This document shows positions 10,158 through 17,692 of a stretch of 64,000 nucleotides of DNA, in pieces; the first letter of the stretch is position 1, and each line of letters starts with the position of its first letter. The DNA lies in NCBI RefSeq assembly GCF_010500845.1, contig NZ_JAAAMI010000002.1:434001-498000 (forward strand), read 5' to 3'. Source of the DNA: Flagellimonas sediminis. Its GTDB lineage: Bacteria > Bacteroidota > Bacteroidia > Flavobacteriales > Flavobacteriaceae. Made by a program: the position numbers and the translations under genes. The notes beneath the pieces are model-generated. The model made no database searches and was not told where the DNA came from. It worked only from the letters and a program-made list of their open reading frames with translations.

Positions 10158-11159
10158 CTATACAATTTGAACCAATAATTCTTTAAGCAAGTCCGCTTGC
10201 GCCATATTATTGGCCCCAACACCTTTGCTCTTAAGATCCAAGTCCCTTAGGTTTGAGATGATACCGCTCACTCTTTTCATAGGGTAATTTTTCGCGGCCA
10301 CGGTAAACTCGCTCACAAAGTAAGGGTTAATACCCAATGCTTTGGCCACATTGCCCGGTGAGTGATCGTGCAACCCATGATATTGTAACAACTGGGTGAA
10401 GAAAGTGTTCAACAAGGTAATGGTGACCACAAAAGGATTGTCCTTTGGGTTTTGTGCAAAATAATCGATAATCCGGGATGCCTTTTTCACATCGCGCTCG
10501 CCAATGGCCTTCTTCAATTCAAAATTGTTGAAATCCTTGCTGATCCCAATATGCCGTTCAATAATTTCCGCCGTGATTTCTGTATCCTGGGGTACTACCA
10601 AAGAAAGTTTGTCCAACTCGTTGCTGATTTTACTGAGGTCTGTTCCCAAAAACTCCACCAAAAGCACGCAGGATTTAGGTGAAATTTTATAACCCTTTCC
10701 ACTCAGGGTCCTTCGGATCCAATCGGCCACCTGGTTTTCATACAGTTTGTTGCTCTCAAAAAGTTCCCCGCTCTTCTGAATAGCCTTGTATAGCTTCTTC
10801 CTCTTATCTAGTTTTTTGTATTTAAAACAGATGACAAGAATGGTGGTCGGTTGGGGATTTTCCACATAGGAAATCAAGTTTTCAATGGTCCTGGAAAGGT
10901 GCTGTGCTTCCTTTACGATGATGACTTGATACTCTGCCATCATGGGAAAACGTTTGGCATTGGCCACTACATCTTCCACTGTGGTGTCTTTTCCATAGAG
11001 CACCATTTGGTTGAAACCCTTTTCCTCTTCGGTCAGGACATTGTCCGCAATGTATTGTGATATTTTGTCAATATAATAGGGCTCCTCACCCATTAAAAAA
11101 TAAATAGGTTTAGGATTGCCCCTATTGATTTCCGCTACAATTTCCTTAACTCTTTCCAT
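10158..11159 (-). CDS. holA: DNA polymerase III subunit delta
   Basis: The clamp-loader delta subunit, which opens the beta sliding clamp for replication. It has the HolA N-terminus MERVKEIVAEINRG followed by KPIYFLMGEEPYYIDKI, and the family's AAA+-like fold over ~333 residues with a conserved C-terminal ANNMAQADLLKELL. I place the start at 11159 because flavobacterial homologues begin at this methionine. An upstream in-frame ATG at 11177 would add MTIFFG and leave only 9 bp to the divergent start at 11187. The gene is divergently arranged with the HsdR-N-domain gene. Confidence 0.95.
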   Translation of the reverse strand: MERVKEIVAEINRGNPKPIYFLMGEEPYYIDKISQYIADNVLTEEEKGFNQMVLYGKDTTVEDVVANAKRFPMMAEYQVIIVKEAQHLSRTIENLISYVENPQPTTILVICFKYKKLDKRKKLYKAIQKSGELFESNKLYENQVADWIRRTLSGKGYKISPKSCVLLVEFLGTDLSKISNELDKLSLVVPQDTEITAEIIERHIGISKDFNNFELKKAIGERDVKKASRIIDYFAQNPKDNPFVVTITLLNTFFTQLLQYHGLHDHSPGNVAKALGINPYFVSEFTVAAKNYPMKRVSGIISNLRDLDLKSKGVGANNMAQADLLKELLVQIV

Positions 11160-11186
11160 TCCAAAAAAAATCGTCATTTTTGCTCA

Positions 11187-11633
11187 ATGCAGCCATTGAA
11201 CTTTCCCAAATATGAGTTCCGAATCAAAAATAGCCAAAATAGGCAGTACATTTTTGACGGCATCCGTAAAAAATTTGTGGTGCTGCAGCCAGAGGAATGG
11301 GTACGGCAGCACTTGGTGCATTTTTTGATCTTTACCAAGAATTTCCCCAAAAGCTTGATCAATGTGGAGAAACAATTGACCGTGAATTCCTTGAAGAAGC
11401 GCTACGACATAGTAGTTTTCAATCCTGACGGATCCATATTCTTGTTAGTGGAATGCAAGGCACCCGAGGTGAAAATAGACCAAAACGCCTTTGACCAAAT
11501 TGCCCGTTATAACTACGAATTAAAGGCCAGCTATCTTTTGGTGACCAACGGTTTGGAACATTATTGTTGTGAAATGGACCTCGAGCATGAAAAATACAGG
11601 TTTTTGGAGGATATTCCTGATTTTAGCCTTTAA
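11187..11633 (+). CDS. Stand-alone HsdR N-terminal-domain protein (PD-(D/E)XK nuclease fold)
   Basis: A 148-residue protein resembling only the N-terminal nuclease domain of type I restriction HsdR subunits. The PD-(D/E)XK core is visible as RYDIVVF (Asp ~77) and FLLVECKAP (Glu-x-Lys ~91-93), followed by a conserved QxxxY-type helix (DQIARYNYELKASYLLVTNG). There is no helicase domain, and no hsdM or hsdS nearby, so it is not part of a restriction system here. The divergent position next to holA is, from memory, conserved in many Bacteroidota, which argues for a housekeeping DNA role. The glycosyltransferase gene follows after 12 bp. Confidence 0.85.
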   Translation: MQPLNFPKYEFRIKNSQNRQYIFDGIRKKFVVLQPEEWVRQHLVHFLIFTKNFPKSLINVEKQLTVNSLKKRYDIVVFNPDGSIFLLVECKAPEVKIDQNAFDQIARYNYELKASYLLVTNGLEHYCCEMDLEHEKYRFLEDIPDFSL

Positions 11634-11645
11634 TTTGCCTCCGTT

Positions 11646-12647
11646 TTGAAAATCGCCGTCGTCATACTCAATTGGAACGGGGAAGCCCTTTTGGAGCGGT
11701 TCCTCCCATCGGTCATGGAGCATTCCAAGGGGGCCGATATTTACGTGGTTGACAATGCCAGTACCGATGGTTCCGTAAACTTTTTAAAACAGCACTATCC
11801 TACCATTGGTGTGGTGCAAAATGATGTAAACGGTGGTTTTGCCAAAGGCTACAATGACGGGTTAAAGCAGATTGATGCCGACCTGTTCTGCCTGCTGAAC
11901 TCCGATGTGGAAGTGACCAAAAATTGGTTGGGACCCATCATCAAAGCATTTCAGGATATTCCCGAAGCGGCCATCATCCAACCCAAAATATTGGATCTTA
12001 AGCAAAAAGATCATTTCGAATATGCCGGTGCCGCCGGTGGTTTTATTGATATGTTGGGATACCCTTTTTGCAGGGGGCGGATTTTCCAATCCATTGAAAA
12101 GGACGAAGGACAATACGACGACACCAAAGAAGTATTTTGGGCAACAGGGGCCTGCATGTTCATCAAAAGTGAGGTGTTTCAATCATTGAAAGGTTTTGAT
12201 GAGGATTATTTTGCCCATCAAGAAGAAATCGATCTTTGTTGGAGGGCCAAAAATGCGGGGCACAAGGTATTTTACGTGGGACACAGCCATGTCTACCATT
12301 TGGGCGGCTCCACCCTATCCAATATGAATCCCAAGAAAACCTTCTTGAATTTCAGGAATTCCCTTTTTTCCATCACCAAAAACCTACCACGCAAAAAAGC
12401 ATGGCCCATAGTGTTACTACGATTATTGTTGGACGGCATTGCGGCTGCCCGCTTTATATTCCAACTCAAATTCGATCACTGTTTTGCCATTCTCAAGGCG
12501 CATTTAAGTTTTTATGCTAACTTTAGCAAAATGTACAAAAAGCGGGAAAAAGCTAATTTTTTATTAAAGTACTACCCTGTGACATCCATAGTTTGGTCCT
12601 ACTTCGTACATCATATAAAGAATTTTAACATTTTAGTAAAAGATTAA
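11646..12647 (+). CDS. Glycosyltransferase family 2 protein
   Basis: A 333-residue GT2 (GT-A fold) transferase of the rhamnosyltransferase-like type, which transfers an activated sugar to a lipid or glycan acceptor on the cytoplasmic face. Seen: N-terminal KIAVVILNWNG, VVDNASTDGSV, the DxD-like LLNSDVEV near residue 87, and the acceptor/catalytic segment FDEDYFAHQEEIDLCWRA near 185. A moderately hydrophobic stretch near 265-290 suggests membrane contact. The start is TTG at 11646; no ATG fits the conserved N-terminus. It lies 12 bp after the HsdR-N gene, so the two are probably co-transcribed. Confidence 0.92.
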   Translation: MKIAVVILNWNGEALLERFLPSVMEHSKGADIYVVDNASTDGSVNFLKQHYPTIGVVQNDVNGGFAKGYNDGLKQIDADLFCLLNSDVEVTKNWLGPIIKAFQDIPEAAIIQPKILDLKQKDHFEYAGAAGGFIDMLGYPFCRGRIFQSIEKDEGQYDDTKEVFWATGACMFIKSEVFQSLKGFDEDYFAHQEEIDLCWRAKNAGHKVFYVGHSHVYHLGGSTLSNMNPKKTFLNFRNSLFSITKNLPRKKAWPIVLLRLLLDGIAAARFIFQLKFDHCFAILKAHLSFYANFSKMYKKREKANFLLKYYPVTSIVWSYFVHHIKNFNILVKD

Positions 12648-12680
12648 CGAAGCCGAAATAGCGAAGCCTTGGTTTTTCTA

Positions 12681-12688
12681 TAATTTTG
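12681..12688 (+). promoter_or_regulatory. Candidate -7 box of the ompA-like gene
   Basis: TAATTTTG matches the Bacteroidota -7 consensus TAnnTTTG and lies 54 bp upstream of the ATG at 12743. I do not see a good TTTG -33 element at the expected ~19-bp distance, so this rests on the -7 element alone. Confidence 0.35.
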
Positions 12689-12742
12689 GTGTAGTTTTTT
12701 AACATTGATTAATCTAACAATCCTTTAATTATACTCTGAACT

Positions 12743-13615
12743 ATGAAAAAAGTTTTTCTAGGAACATTGGCAATGTCAGTTCTATTAACATCTTGTGTAT
12801 CGCAGAAGAAATATGCTGAACTGGAGGCCAAACAAAAAGAAACCCAAGATTTATTGAACTCTGCAACCGTTAAGCTGAACGATTGTTTGGAAGACAAAGC
12901 CACTGCAGATGCCAAATTAAAAACCCTCGAAGATCAAAATGCCTTCTTGAAAGCCAACAACCAAGAGCTTATCAACAACATGGGCAATTTGACCACCCTT
13001 ACCACTAAAGGTGCTGAAAACCTTGAAAAATCATTGGAAAGCCTTAAAGAAAAAGACCTTACCATAAGGAAACTTCAAGATGCCGTTACCCGTAGGGACT
13101 CTGTAAACCTTTCATTGGTACAGAGCTTGAAAGGTGTGCTTGGAAACTTGGATGACGAGGATATCGAGGTAAGTGTTGAAAAAGGTGTGGTATTCGTTTC
13201 CATTTCTGATAAATTGTTGTTCAGAAGCGGAAGCTACAACGTAACTGCCGCTGCCAAAGAAGTATTGGGCAAAGTAGCCAAAGTGGTGAACAACAAGCCT
13301 GACTTTGAATTTATGGTAGAAGGTCATACGGACAATGTACCTTATAAGAGCGGAGTGCTTTTGGACAACTGGGATTTGAGTGCCAAACGTGCCACTTCAG
13401 TTGTCAGGATCCTTCAAAATGATTTTGGCGTAGATCCTGCCAGAATGACTGCTGCCGGACGTAGCTACTATATTCCACTTGTAAGCAATGACACATCTGC
13501 CAATAGGGCCAAAAACAGAAGAACACGTATCGTGGTTCTTCCAAAAATCGATCAGTTCTATAACATGATCGAAGAAGGTATGAAAGATCCTGCCATTGGC
13601 GGTACCGGTAAATAA
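12743..13615 (+). CDS. OmpA family lipoprotein
   Basis: A 290-residue outer-membrane lipoprotein that tethers the envelope to peptidoglycan. The signal peptide ends in lipobox LLTSC with Cys18 as the lipidated residue. Residues ~25-135 form a coiled-coil-like helix (repeated charged heptads, KYAELEAKQKE onward). Residues ~150-270 are an OmpA C-terminal domain with VEGHTDNVP and WDLSAKRATSVV, which carry the Asp and Arg that bind diaminopimelate. It is followed by a strong terminator. A second gene at 23709 has the same coiled-coil plus OmpA-like layout but lacks these binding residues. Confidence 0.94.
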   Translation: MKKVFLGTLAMSVLLTSCVSQKKYAELEAKQKETQDLLNSATVKLNDCLEDKATADAKLKTLEDQNAFLKANNQELINNMGNLTTLTTKGAENLEKSLESLKEKDLTIRKLQDAVTRRDSVNLSLVQSLKGVLGNLDDEDIEVSVEKGVVFVSISDKLLFRSGSYNVTAAAKEVLGKVAKVVNNKPDFEFMVEGHTDNVPYKSGVLLDNWDLSAKRATSVVRILQNDFGVDPARMTAAGRSYYIPLVSNDTSANRAKNRRTRIVVLPKIDQFYNMIEEGMKDPAIGGTGK

Positions 13616-13636
13616 GAAATCGGTTTAAAATAAGAA

Positions 13637-13662
13637 GCGGCCTTTAAAAGGCCGCTTTTTTT
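13637..13662 (+). terminator. Rho-independent terminator after ompA-like gene
   Basis: A 7-bp GC-rich stem (GCGGCCT / AGGCCGC) with a 5-nt loop is followed by seven T residues. It lies 21 bp after the ompA-like stop and just before the stop of the convergent YciO-type gene. For the minus strand the downstream tract (TTCTTATTTT) is weaker, so it probably acts mainly on the plus strand. Confidence 0.9.
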
Positions 13663-13665
13663 GTT

Positions 13666-14286
13666 TTATAAAATATCAAGGCTTCCCTTACCTTCCCGAA
13701 CCACAACAGGTTCACCTTCGGAAAGATCGATGACCGTGGAGGCCACATTATCGCCATAACCGCCATCTACCACCACATCGACCAGGTTCTGCCACTTTTC
13801 ATAAATGAGTTCTGGGTCCGTAGTGTATTCCAAAATATCATCTTCATCACGAATGGAAGTGGAAACAATGGGATTGCCCAATTCTGCCACCAACGCCTTG
13901 GCAATATTGTTGTCCGGTACGCGGATACCCACCGTTTTCTTTTTCTTGAAATCTTTTGGAAGATTATTGTTTCCTGGAAGGATAAAGGTATAGGGCCCAG
14001 GCAGTGCCCGTTTCAATATTTTGAAAGTGGATGAATCTATTTGTCGCACATAATCCGATAAATTACTCAGGTCTGCACAAACGAAGGACCAGTTCGCTTT
14101 CTCCAACTTAATGCCCTTTATCCTTGCCAAACGTTCCAACGCCTTGGTGTTGGTAATATCGCATCCCAACCCGTAAACGGTATCCGTGGGATAAATGACC
14201 AATCCGCCCTTTCTCAATATGTTCACCACCTTCTCCACCTGTCGGGGATTAGGGTTTTCTTCATACAATTTGATCAATTCCGCCAT
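13666..14286 (-). CDS. Sua5/YciO/YrdC-family protein (L-threonylcarbamoyladenylate synthase-like, YciO type)
   Basis: A 206-residue YrdC-fold protein. True TsaC/Sua5 enzymes make threonylcarbamoyl-AMP for tRNA t6A37. YrdC hallmarks are present: IYPTDTVYGLGCD near residue 30, PGPYTFILPG, and a C-terminal VVVREG. Length and sequence, however, resemble E. coli YciO. The KxRP segment of TsaC reads KGIK, and the STSAN motif reads STSIR, so the Arg and Asn of the K-R-S-N catalytic tetrad are replaced. I therefore call the family, not the reaction. The start at 14286 (MAELIKLYEENPN) fits homologues; an in-frame upstream start at 14328 would add 14 unlikely residues. Confidence 0.88.
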   Translation of the reverse strand: MAELIKLYEENPNPRQVEKVVNILRKGGLVIYPTDTVYGLGCDITNTKALERLARIKGIKLEKANWSFVCADLSNLSDYVRQIDSSTFKILKRALPGPYTFILPGNNNLPKDFKKKKTVGIRVPDNNIAKALVAELGNPIVSTSIRDEDDILEYTTDPELIYEKWQNLVDVVVDGGYGDNVASTVIDLSEGEPVVVREGKGSLDIL

Positions 14287-14542
14287 TTCTTTTTCAATGG
14301 AAAGATTACCTACTTTCCAACAGACCAAGTTACTAAAGATTCATCGGACAAGCACATAAACTGTTATAAAACACTTTTGGACTCCCAATTTTTTCTTAAT
14401 GCTGCAACCTTGTTGATGACTTGGCATCTATGTACTAAAAAAGCCGATTGGTCAACTCAAATGACCTATTGGTAGATTGCTATACAACAGGTGTTTGTAA
14501 AACTCACAATTTTGCAACAGGCCATAATTAGACATCATTCAC
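14287..14542. other. Intergenic region between divergent genes
   Basis: About 256 bp between the YciO-type gene and a lipoprotein gene must hold both promoters. The only structure I see is a small dyad, GGTCA - 7 nt - TGACC, around 14448-14464. No convincing -7/-33 pair and no small ORF with coding character were found. Confidence 0.5.
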
Positions 14543-15307
14543 ATGAGACTTACCCAATCCCCCATTGTATTTATTTTTAGCCTAGCCTTGCTTTCCTCTT
14601 CCTGTGTACGAAAGGGTCATATACAAGAATTTGCCAATGGTACGGAAATCAATATCTCTTTGGACAGCTTGTTCACCAAGCTTGAGTCTTTGAGTTCTAT
14701 GCCTAACCCCAATTCAGAGGTCTTGGTGGAAATCAACGAAAAAATCAGACGGACCATTGAACATATTGGTTCCCAAAAATTATTGGCTGAGATTGATGCC
14801 GGATATAAGACCAAAAAACATCATTTTTCATTCATCCTATCCGATGACAAAAAAATAGCCGTGTTCTCCTGGCCGACCCGTTTGGAAAATTCCGGAAATC
14901 GAATCAAGAACATTGCACTTTACCATTCCAATGATAAAATGGTACCCACCTCATTGTACGGCACCCCCATCATCTACAATGGCATCCATCAATTAAAAAT
15001 GTATGATGGTACAACTTTGTACTTACTGCAAGGCCAAGATAGTATGCAACAGAAAATGTTGAACCGTGTGAATGCCTATCTTTTGAAAAACGGCTATCTG
15101 GAGGAAACCCCTGCATTCCCCAACAATGAAACGTCCATTGTGACAAATGGATATTCCATCTCTTCCAAAATGGGGCCTCCCTGTAGTATCAAAATTGGAA
15201 TAAAAGGACTTAAAATACAGTTGCAGAACGTATTGGACAGTTCTTTGGCGCAAAATTCCCTCACCTTTGACGGAAAGAAATACGTTTTTGACAAAGAATT
15301 GAACTAA
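14543..15307 (+). CDS. Hypothetical lipoprotein
   Basis: A 254-residue predicted lipoprotein; the signal sequence MRLTQSPIVFIFSLALLSSSC ends in an LSSSC lipobox with Cys21. The mature part has a predicted helical segment (about 40-85) and then beta-rich sequence (HFSFILSDDKKIAVFSWPTR, GTTLYLLQGQDS, QNSLTFDGKKYVFD). I do not recognise the family. It converges with the membrane-tethered hydrolase gene, from which it is separated by a small AT-rich hairpin. Confidence 0.75.
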   Translation: MRLTQSPIVFIFSLALLSSSCVRKGHIQEFANGTEINISLDSLFTKLESLSSMPNPNSEVLVEINEKIRRTIEHIGSQKLLAEIDAGYKTKKHHFSFILSDDKKIAVFSWPTRLENSGNRIKNIALYHSNDKMVPTSLYGTPIIYNGIHQLKMYDGTTLYLLQGQDSMQQKMLNRVNAYLLKNGYLEETPAFPNNETSIVTNGYSISSKMGPPCSIKIGIKGLKIQLQNVLDSSLAQNSLTFDGKKYVFDKELN

Positions 15308-15323
15308 AAAGTCCCAAGACTTT
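15308..15323 (+). terminator. Possible bidirectional terminator
   Basis: A 6-bp dyad AAAGTC - CCAA - GACTTT fills the 17-bp gap between two convergent stop codons, with an A-run before it and TTTCTT after it. The stem is short and AT-rich at its base, so efficiency is uncertain. Confidence 0.4.
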
Positions 15324-15324
15324 C

Positions 15325-17544
15325 TTAAGGCCGGATATAAAAGCCTAGATCGTCCAAAACCATGACACCCAAGGAATCTTTATCGAACAACAATTGGATA
15401 TATTTTAGCTTGTTCAACTGGATACTGTCATTCTGTTGTTTGAACAGGGAAATGGGCACATAACAGCTCTTCAATTGAATTTCGGACTCCTGCCCCATCA
15501 TTTTCTTATCCATAAACTTGAACTTCGTAAATTTAGATTTGATGGTTTTTGGAAGAGCATTTGTAGCTGCGATATCCGCAAAAGCCATTCTACCCAAACT
15601 ATCCGTTAGCACCACAGTAAAGTTAAACCCCTGATTGGGCAGCTTTTCTTTTTCCTTTTTATCGGTTTTGATCTTCAACTCGGACAGATTGCCAAGCGCC
15701 ATAGAGATGGCCAAGGTGTCAGCCCTTTCAAAATGCTTCAAGGTATCCGGCAACATAATGGTATAGCGAGGCAACGAATCGGCATTGGCACCTTTTCCAT
15801 ACCTCCAACCCAATACCAAAGCATTGTTTTGCTGGCTACCTCCATCCCTCGCCTTTAATTGCTCTTCTCGCCAAATCTTGAAATTTTGGGCCTTTATCTG
15901 AATCCCACCTTTTGATGAGGCCACGTCCATATCTTCCTCAAAATCCAATAAAATCCTTTTAGAAGTGTCCTCATATTGAGAGAAATAATCTTCTTTGGGA
16001 AGCCAGTCCCCGGCCAAGGTCGCATTTTTAAAAATCGGAACGTAGGATTGGTTGTCCTTCAAAACAGCCTCCACAAAGGCACTTACGTACACCTTGGCCA
16101 CTTGCCTTTGCTCTTCGCCAGAAACCAAAGGTTTCAAATTCAACAACCACTCCGTAGGAGCCCCAAAATCAGACCTGCCCCATGTGGAATTGAATTGTCC
16201 ATGATTGGCGTGGTTCATATACAGGCCCGCTTTAAAGCCATTAAAATCTTTGGAGAATTTTAATCTTTGGTAGGGTCGCATGCCCCAAAAACTTGTTTCA
16301 TCAGAATCCCACGCCCCTTGCAGCGATAAATAGTTAATGTCTTCCAACTCCATTTCCCTCTCATATCTGTAATCGGTTGGGGCAATGGTGACCACCCCTT
16401 TGATTTCAAAACCAAAATCGAATTTCTCATTCGCATTGTCCGGAAAACGGCTTAATTTATTAAAGGCCGCTGCAATAGAAACCGCCTCTCCACCTCGGGA
16501 ATGACCGATCAAAACAATGTTGTCCATATCCACCTTGCCCTTCAAATCTGCATTACCGCTCGCGTTCCATCCATTCCAAAGTTCCAAATGCTTGAGCAAT
16601 AACCAACCCCGTACCGGCATTTCCTTGCCCCTAAAATCACCTGACCAATGCGCATTGATGAAATTTTCATCCACAGAAACCACAATGGTACCCCTACTTG
16701 CCAACAATTCCCCCAAATAGGCATATCCAGCATCCGAAAAATCGATCATGCTATGATTGCCATGCACCACCAAGACCAACGGAAAGGGGCCTTCTCCCTT
16801 GGGCATGTAAACCCTACCGTTCAAGGGAAATTCTTTCACACCAAATCCCCAAAACTTTTCACGCCATTTTTTCTTTTTGTCCTTCCAATCCGGAAGCAGC
16901 AATGAAGCATCCACAGAAGGGGTCTTTATTTTTACGCCTTCGGCATATTCAGGTCGCCTTTGGTCCGTTCCGCTACCATAGGTGAAGGTTTCCACCTCAA
17001 AAGCCCCTGGAGATGAAGGGTCATCCAATCCTTTTTCTTTCAAAGTGGTCACGGCCATTTCGGATTTTTGTCCATCCACTTCTTTACTGAAGGGATCTCC
17101 TTCCAAGAATGAAAACCCATATACACCGGCTACCGCCAAAACCAGGGCCCCGACTATCATTATGGCACCACCCTTGATATTGGTCTTCGCAAGGATTTTC
17201 CAAATACCCCATATGAACAATCCACAACAAATCAAAGCGAAAATCACAAGGACATAAAACAGGGGAGCAGGCCATCCAAAGGCATACATCCTCATGAGAT
17301 ACAAGGCCGTAAAGCCTGTTAATAGGGTGGCATAGACCGATGTGGGAATCTTGCCCAGCAAAGGTACCAGCTTAGAGAAAAGGATCCTTAAAAGGAACAA
17401 GAGCAATATTCCGATGAGCAGCCCCAACAACATGGTGGCCCACCCGGGGAAACCAATTTCAAAATAATATCCGGATATCCCGAAAAGAAGCAATACCACA
17501 AGTGCCACGGAGAGGAACAAAGGCTGAAAGAACAGTTTTTTCAT
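15325..17544 (-). CDS. Membrane-tethered alpha/beta hydrolase
   Basis: A 739-residue protein with five hydrophobic segments in the first ~165 residues, then a large soluble alpha/beta-hydrolase region. The nucleophile elbow GHSRGGE (near residue 340) and the oxyanion-region LVVHGNH are clear, resembling chlorophyllase/PET-hydrolase-like esterases. An odd number of helices with a positively charged N-terminus (MKK) predicts a periplasmic catalytic domain. The last ~200 residues are a beta-rich extra domain of unknown role. The start is placed at 17544; the longer frame to 17592 adds 16 residues that do not look like a signal sequence. Substrate unknown. Confidence 0.85.
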   Translation of the reverse strand: MKKLFFQPLFLSVALVVLLLFGISGYYFEIGFPGWATMLLGLLIGILLLFLLRILFSKLVPLLGKIPTSVYATLLTGFTALYLMRMYAFGWPAPLFYVLVIFALICCGLFIWGIWKILAKTNIKGGAIMIVGALVLAVAGVYGFSFLEGDPFSKEVDGQKSEMAVTTLKEKGLDDPSSPGAFEVETFTYGSGTDQRRPEYAEGVKIKTPSVDASLLLPDWKDKKKKWREKFWGFGVKEFPLNGRVYMPKGEGPFPLVLVVHGNHSMIDFSDAGYAYLGELLASRGTIVVSVDENFINAHWSGDFRGKEMPVRGWLLLKHLELWNGWNASGNADLKGKVDMDNIVLIGHSRGGEAVSIAAAFNKLSRFPDNANEKFDFGFEIKGVVTIAPTDYRYEREMELEDINYLSLQGAWDSDETSFWGMRPYQRLKFSKDFNGFKAGLYMNHANHGQFNSTWGRSDFGAPTEWLLNLKPLVSGEEQRQVAKVYVSAFVEAVLKDNQSYVPIFKNATLAGDWLPKEDYFSQYEDTSKRILLDFEEDMDVASSKGGIQIKAQNFKIWREEQLKARDGGSQQNNALVLGWRYGKGANADSLPRYTIMLPDTLKHFERADTLAISMALGNLSELKIKTDKKEKEKLPNQGFNFTVVLTDSLGRMAFADIAATNALPKTIKSKFTKFKFMDKKMMGQESEIQLKSCYVPISLFKQQNDSIQLNKLKYIQLLFDKDSLGVMVLDDLGFYIRP

Positions 17545-17692
17545 GAGGTCGGTCAGTTGGTTCAAATGCAAAGTAGCTTTGAATTTAAACAATTTTTATC
17601 ACCCCCTGATGGAACGAACACCATTTTGGGACATTGACAACACAACCGAGCGTTGATCAACAGAAAAACGTAGAAATACCCTGATATTTATT

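Noticed and set aside
11187..11633. Type I restriction-modification system
   Set aside because: Only the HsdR N-terminal domain is present; neither hsdM, hsdS nor the helicase part of hsdR is found in the window.
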